The position numbers and the translations under genes were made by a program. 10,110 bases of DNA, taken from positions 1 through 10,110 of the forward strand of contig DIYV01000042.1 of the NCBI GenBank assembly GCA_002429165.1, written 5' to 3'. Each line of letters begins with the position of its first letter. Position 1 is the stretch's first letter. The notes under the pieces are model-generated. The model worked only from the letters and a program-made list of their open reading frames with translations. It was not told where the DNA came from and did no database searches. This stretch comes from Gallionella sp. UBA6045. Its GTDB lineage: Bacteria > Pseudomonadota > Gammaproteobacteria > Burkholderiales > Gallionellaceae. Below are positions 6,093 to 10,110 of this stretch, one piece after another.

Positions 6093-7739
6093 ATGTACTT
6101 CATAAAACCCACCGACCCCAATCCGATCACGCCTGCCAAAGCGGTGCTGCTCGGGCTGTTGTGCCTGGTTTGGCTGGGCACCGGTCTGGTCGGGCACGAT
6201 CCGTGGAAACCGGATGATGCATTCAGCTTCGGGGTCGTTTATTCGATGCTGCATAACGGTGATTGGTTGGCGCCCACTCTGGCGGGCGAACCTTTCATGG
6301 ACAAGCCGCCGCTGTACTACTGGACTGCCGCGCTGTTCGCCAAACTATTTTCGCCGTTACTGACGCTGCACGACGGTGCGCGCCTTGCCAGTGGTTTTTA
6401 TACTGCGCTGACCCTGCTGTTCATCGGCCTTGCCGGACGCAAGTTGTATGGAGAAAACCGCGGCTGGGCTGCGGCGATCATCCTGATCGGCTGCCTCGGT
6501 ATGCTGGTTCGCGCGCACCAGATGGTCACCGACCTTGCTCTGCTGGCCGGTTGTGCGATGATGCTGTTCGGCTTTTCGCTGAGCAAGGAACGGTACTGGC
6601 GCGCCGGTATTTTGATCGGTACCGGCATGGGCATCGGTTTCATGTCCAAGGGTTTTATCTCACCGATACTGTTCGTGCTGATTGCGGCGAGCTTGCCGAT
6701 ATTTTTTCAAAACTGGCGCACGCGACATTATTATCTCAGCCTCGCTGTTGCCTTCCTGTTTGCCTTGCCCTGGCTGACCATCTGGCCGCTGCTGCTGTAT
6801 CAACACTCCCCGAAATTGTTTGCCGACTGGGCATGGACGCTCAACATCGGCAACTGGATCAACCACGCGAAAACCGGTCCCGGCAAGGATTCTCTCTATT
6901 ATCTGGAAAACCTGCCATGGCTGGCGTGGCCTGCCCTGCCGCTTGCGGCATGGGCAGTATGGAAGTCGCGCAGGCGTTTCGCGCAACGCGACGACTTGCA
7001 ATTACCCCTGGTCAGTTTCGTGGTGATGTTCATCACCCTCAGCCTCTCGGCCAATATAGCGGAGTTGTTCGCTTTGCCGATGCTGCTGCCGATCACGCTG
7101 TTGGCAACCGCCTCGTTGTCCATGTTGAAACGCGGTGCGGCCAACGCGCTGGACTGGTTCGGGATAATGACTTTCGCACTGCTTGCCATCCTGATGTGGT
7201 GGGGCTGGGCCGGTTTGCTGCTGGATAACCAGGCCAAGATCACGCATTGGCTGAAAGACTACCAGCCTGGCTTCGAGCCGGAGTTGCACACCGTGCCATT
7301 CGTCGTCGCGATCATCGCCACGGTGACCTGGATCGTGATGGTGTGGCGTGTCGGACGTTCGATGCGCCGCGCAACTTTAAATTGGGCATCCGGGGTCACG
7401 CTGGTCTGGATACTCGCCATGACGCTTTGGCTGCCCTGGCTGGACAGCGGCAAAAGTTATCGCGGCATGGTTGCCGCGCTGAAGCAAGCATTGCCCAAAC
7501 ACTACCAATGCATTGCGGGCGAGCGCCTGGGCGAGGGACAACGCGCCATGCTGCAATATTTCGGCAATATCCTCACGGAACACGACTACAAACATCGTTG
7601 TGACTTGCGCCTGATTCAGGGCAATAAATTATCCAGGCCGTTGCTGGACGAAACGCGCTGGGAAAAAATCTGGGAGGGCAGCCGCAAGGGCGACAAGGAT
7701 GAGCGCTACCGGTTGTATCGGCGCGTGAAAGCACCGTAA
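6093..7739 (+). CDS. ArnT/PMT-like membrane glycosyltransferase (GT-C fold)
   Basis: The protein has 548 residues, the same size class as ArnT. A transmembrane helix at about 16-34 is followed by a periplasmic loop with paired aspartates D41-D42, NGDWLAPTLAGEPF (55-68) and the signature KPPLYYW (71-77), then GARLASGFYTA (95-105). Many further hydrophobic helices run to about residue 455. The last 90 residues are soluble and basic and would face the periplasm. This matches GT-C enzymes that use undecaprenyl- or polyprenyl-phosphate sugars, such as ArnT (aminoarabinose to lipid A) and protein mannosyltransferases. The donor and acceptor are unknown, and no arn genes are nearby, so naming it arnT would overreach. 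ATG 6093 is the only reasonable start, though AAGG (6073-6076) is too far away to be a good ribosome binding site. Confidence 0.85.
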   Translation: MYFIKPTDPNPITPAKAVLLGLLCLVWLGTGLVGHDPWKPDDAFSFGVVYSMLHNGDWLAPTLAGEPFMDKPPLYYWTAALFAKLFSPLLTLHDGARLASGFYTALTLLFIGLAGRKLYGENRGWAAAIILIGCLGMLVRAHQMVTDLALLAGCAMMLFGFSLSKERYWRAGILIGTGMGIGFMSKGFISPILFVLIAASLPIFFQNWRTRHYYLSLAVAFLFALPWLTIWPLLLYQHSPKLFADWAWTLNIGNWINHAKTGPGKDSLYYLENLPWLAWPALPLAAWAVWKSRRRFAQRDDLQLPLVSFVVMFITLSLSANIAELFALPMLLPITLLATASLSMLKRGAANALDWFGIMTFALLAILMWWGWAGLLLDNQAKITHWLKDYQPGFEPELHTVPFVVAIIATVTWIVMVWRVGRSMRRATLNWASGVTLVWILAMTLWLPWLDSGKSYRGMVAALKQALPKHYQCIAGERLGEGQRAMLQYFGNILTEHDYKHRCDLRLIQGNKLSRPLLDETRWEKIWEGSRKGDKDERYRLYRRVKAP

Positions 7740-7783
7740 TACCTGCAATCCGGTTAAACGCAGCAAAACGCAAATACGCTGAT

Positions 7784-9079
7784 TCAGCCTTTCCTGAACA
7801 ACGCCGATTGCGCGTGCGCCTGCAAGCCTTCGCCGAAAGCCAATACTGAAGCAATGTCTCCCAACTTTTGCGCGCCCTGTGCGGAGACCTGGATCAGGCT
7901 GCTGCGTTTCTGGAAGTCGTAGACACCCAACGGGGACGAAAAACGTGCTGTGCCGGAAGTGGGCAGGACATGATTCGGCCCGGCGCAGTAATCACCCAGC
8001 GCTTCCGAAGTGTAGCGCCCCATGAAGATCGCGCCGGCATGTTTCAATTTTGGCAGCCATGCTTGCGGATCAGCGATCGACAATTCCAGATGCTCCGGCG
8101 CGATGCGGTTGCTGATGGCACAGGCTTCTTCCAGATCGGCGACATGGATCAATGCGCCGCGATTTTCCAGAGCGGTCCTGATGATGCCGCGGCGCGGCAT
8201 TTGTTCCAATTGGCGCGTTGCACTTTGCGCCACCGCTGCGATGAATTTCGCATCCGGCGACAGCAGAATGGCCTGCGCCAATTCGTCATGCTCGGCCTGC
8301 GAGAACAGGTCCATCGCGATCCAGTCGGGGTCGGTCTGCCCGTCGCAGATCACCAGTATCTCCGACGGCCCGGCGATCATGTCGATGCCGCACACGCCGA
8401 ACACACGGCGTTTCGCGGCCGCAACGTAAGCGTTGCCGGGGCCGACGATCTTGTCCACCTTGGGGATGGTCGCCGTGCCGTAAGCCAAAGCGGCCACCGC
8501 CTGTGCGCCGCCGATGGTGAACACGCGATCCACACCCGCAAGATAGGCCGCTGCCAGCACCAGTTGGCTCTTCAGGCCATCGGGAGTCGGCACGACCATA
8601 ATGAGTTCGGCCACACCGGCCACTTTGGCGGGCAGCGCGTTCATCAGTACCGAGGACGGATAAGCCGCCTTGCCGCCAGGCACATACAGGCCGACGCGAT
8701 CCAGCGGGGTCACCTGCTGGCCGAGCAGCGTGCCGTCGGCATCGGTGTAACTCCACGAAGTTTGCACCTGCTTCTTGTGATAATCGGTGACGCGCTGTGC
8801 GGCTCGTTCCAGCGCACTGCGCTGTTCCGCCGGCAGTCCGTCGAACGCAATGCGCAATTCATCGCGCGACAGTTCCATCGCTGCGGCATCGGGCAGGGGC
8901 AGACGGTCGAACTTGCGCGTGTATTCCAGTACCGCCGCATCGCCGCGCTTGCGCACGTCGGCGAGGATTCCGGCCACGGTCGCTTCGAGCTTTTCATCCG
9001 CCGTTTCCTCGAATGCCAGCAGCCTGGTTAACTCCTCATCGAACCCGGCCGCACGGCTGGAAAGTTGTCTGATATTCAT
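7784..9079 (-). CDS. hisD: HisD: histidinol dehydrogenase
   Basis: The 431-residue enzyme performs the last two NAD+-dependent steps of histidine synthesis, L-histidinol to L-histidinal to L-histidine. The length is normal. Signature stretches are present: [17 protein letters not shown] (131-147), [14 protein letters not shown] (211-224), IAGPSEILV (235-243) and IAPEHLEL (326-333). By comparison with the E. coli enzyme, the zinc ligands should be Q261, H264, D363 and H422, and the catalytic pair E329-H330; all are visible. It starts at ATG 9079, 29 nt after hisG. That gap is AT-rich and shows no clear Shine-Dalgarno sequence, so translation may rely on coupling. hisC and hisB, which often follow in Betaproteobacteria, are not found downstream; the next gene converges. 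Confidence 0.97.
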   Translation of the reverse strand: MNIRQLSSRAAGFDEELTRLLAFEETADEKLEATVAGILADVRKRGDAAVLEYTRKFDRLPLPDAAAMELSRDELRIAFDGLPAEQRSALERAAQRVTDYHKKQVQTSWSYTDADGTLLGQQVTPLDRVGLYVPGGKAAYPSSVLMNALPAKVAGVAELIMVVPTPDGLKSQLVLAAAYLAGVDRVFTIGGAQAVAALAYGTATIPKVDKIVGPGNAYVAAAKRRVFGVCGIDMIAGPSEILVICDGQTDPDWIAMDLFSQAEHDELAQAILLSPDAKFIAAVAQSATRQLEQMPRRGIIRTALENRGALIHVADLEEACAISNRIAPEHLELSIADPQAWLPKLKHAGAIFMGRYTSEALGDYCAGPNHVLPTSGTARFSSPLGVYDFQKRSSLIQVSAQGAQKLGDIASVLAFGEGLQAHAQSALFRKG

Positions 9080-9108
9080 TTTTAAATCGCTTAAATTTTT
9101 CGATTGCG

Positions 9109-9747
9109 TTATTTTTTGATCGCGCCGGCAAATGCATCCAGCATGGGCTGAATCACAGCATATTTCAATTTGAGTGCGGCCTGATTCACCACCAGGCGCG
9201 ATGATATATCTGCGATGTGCTCGACCGCCTTGAGGTGGTTCGCCTTGAGCGTGTTGCCGCTGCTCACCAGATCCACGATCGCATCCGACAGGCCGACCAA
9301 CGGCGCCAGTTCCATCGAACCATACAGCTTGATCAGATCCACATGCACGCCTTTTGCGGCGAAGTGAGCCCTGGCGGTCTGCACATATTTGGTCGCCACG
9401 CGCAGGCGCGCGCCCTGGCGCACCGCCGACTCATAATCGAAATCATCGCGCACCGCGACCATCATGCGGCAGCGTGCGATGTTAAGGTCCAGCGGCTGAT
9501 ACAGCCCTGCACCGCCGTGTTCATCCAGCACATCCTTGCCCGCTACGCCGATGTCCGCGGCGCCGTATTGCACATAGGTCGGCACATCGCTGGCGCGCAC
9601 GATAATCAAACGCACATCGGCGCGATTGGTCGGCAATATCAGCTTGCGCGACGACTCGGGGTCTTCGAGCGCTGTGATGCCCGCCGCTTTCAGCAGCGGC
9701 AGGGTCTCTTCGAAGATGCGTCCCTTGGACAGTGCGATGGTTATCAT
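9109..9747 (-). CDS. hisG: HisG: ATP phosphoribosyltransferase, short form
   Basis: With 212 residues this is the short catalytic form of HisG, which joins ATP and PRPP in the first committed step of histidine synthesis. It opens with [19 protein letters not shown], and the family signature lies at 146-172 ([15 protein letters not shown] followed by [12 protein letters not shown]), including the PRPP-binding loop. The C-terminal regulatory domain of the long form (about 80 extra residues) is absent. In other bacteria the short form works as a hetero-octamer with HisZ, a HisRS-like regulatory subunit that provides histidine feedback. HisZ is not in this window and is expected elsewhere. ATG 9747 is supported by GGGA (complement of 9757-9760) 9 nt upstream. 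Only 15 nt separate it from murA, so the two are probably co-transcribed. Confidence 0.96.
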   Translation of the reverse strand: MITIALSKGRIFEETLPLLKAAGITALEDPESSRKLILPTNRADVRLIIVRASDVPTYVQYGAADIGVAGKDVLDEHGGAGLYQPLDLNIARCRMMVAVRDDFDYESAVRQGARLRVATKYVQTARAHFAAKGVHVDLIKLYGSMELAPLVGLSDAIVDLVSSGNTLKANHLKAVEHIADISSRLVVNQAALKLKYAVIQPMLDAFAGAIKK

Positions 9748-9762
9748 TTGATGAATTCCCGT

Positions 9763-10110
<348 letters not shown>

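Noticed and set aside
7740..7783. Possible bidirectional terminator between the glycosyltransferase gene and hisD
   Set aside because: Only a 4-bp CAGC/GCTG pair (7761-7764/7778-7781) with a 13-nt loop is visible and no T-run follows, too weak to call.
7868..9031. Long + strand open frame (387 codons) opposite hisD
   Set aside because: It is antisense to an unmistakable hisD with full motifs. Its composition (many H, R, Q, G) is typical of a shadow frame in GC-rich DNA, and it matches nothing I recognise.

Overview
The window looks like an ordinary chromosomal core region of a betaproteobacterium. The best guess is the order Nitrosomonadales (a Gallionellaceae-like relative), judged by protein similarity from memory and by the run murA-hisG(short form)-hisD, which is typical of Betaproteobacteria. 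Base composition looks even and fairly GC-rich. I see no insertion sequence, integrase, phage gene, CRISPR array, toxin-antitoxin pair or island boundary, and no new biological system.

Layout. (1) 1-95: a possible C-terminal tail of an upstream + strand gene, ending in a clear intrinsic terminator. (2) 96-266: a regulatory intergenic region with several small dyads. (3) 267-3048, + strand: a tightly overlapping lutA-lutB-lutC (lldEFG-type) operon for an iron-sulfur/LUD L-lactate oxidation complex. (4) 3062-5519, - strand: an MHS-type MFS transporter, ispB (long-chain polyprenyl diphosphate synthase for the quinone side chain) and a tRNA-Pro(CGG). (5) 5520-5719: a divergent intergenic region with a good sigma70 promoter. 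(6) 5720-6044, + strand: rpmE (zinc-type bL31) and a strong terminator. (7) 6093-7739, + strand: an ArnT/PMT-like membrane glycosyltransferase. (8) 7784-10110, - strand: murA (partial, running off the right edge), hisG and hisD, closely spaced and probably co-transcribed.

Working together. LutABC would oxidise L-lactate to pyruvate and pass electrons toward the respiratory chain, whose quinone tail needs IspB. This is a metabolic link, not evidence of co-regulation. HisG and HisD are the first and last enzymes of histidine biosynthesis. HisG is the short form and must depend on a HisZ subunit encoded elsewhere. The most useful second looks are the regulatory dyads before lutA, the short structured stretch between rpmE and its terminator, the orphan ArnT-like enzyme, and the gene neighbourhoods of ispB and hisD.
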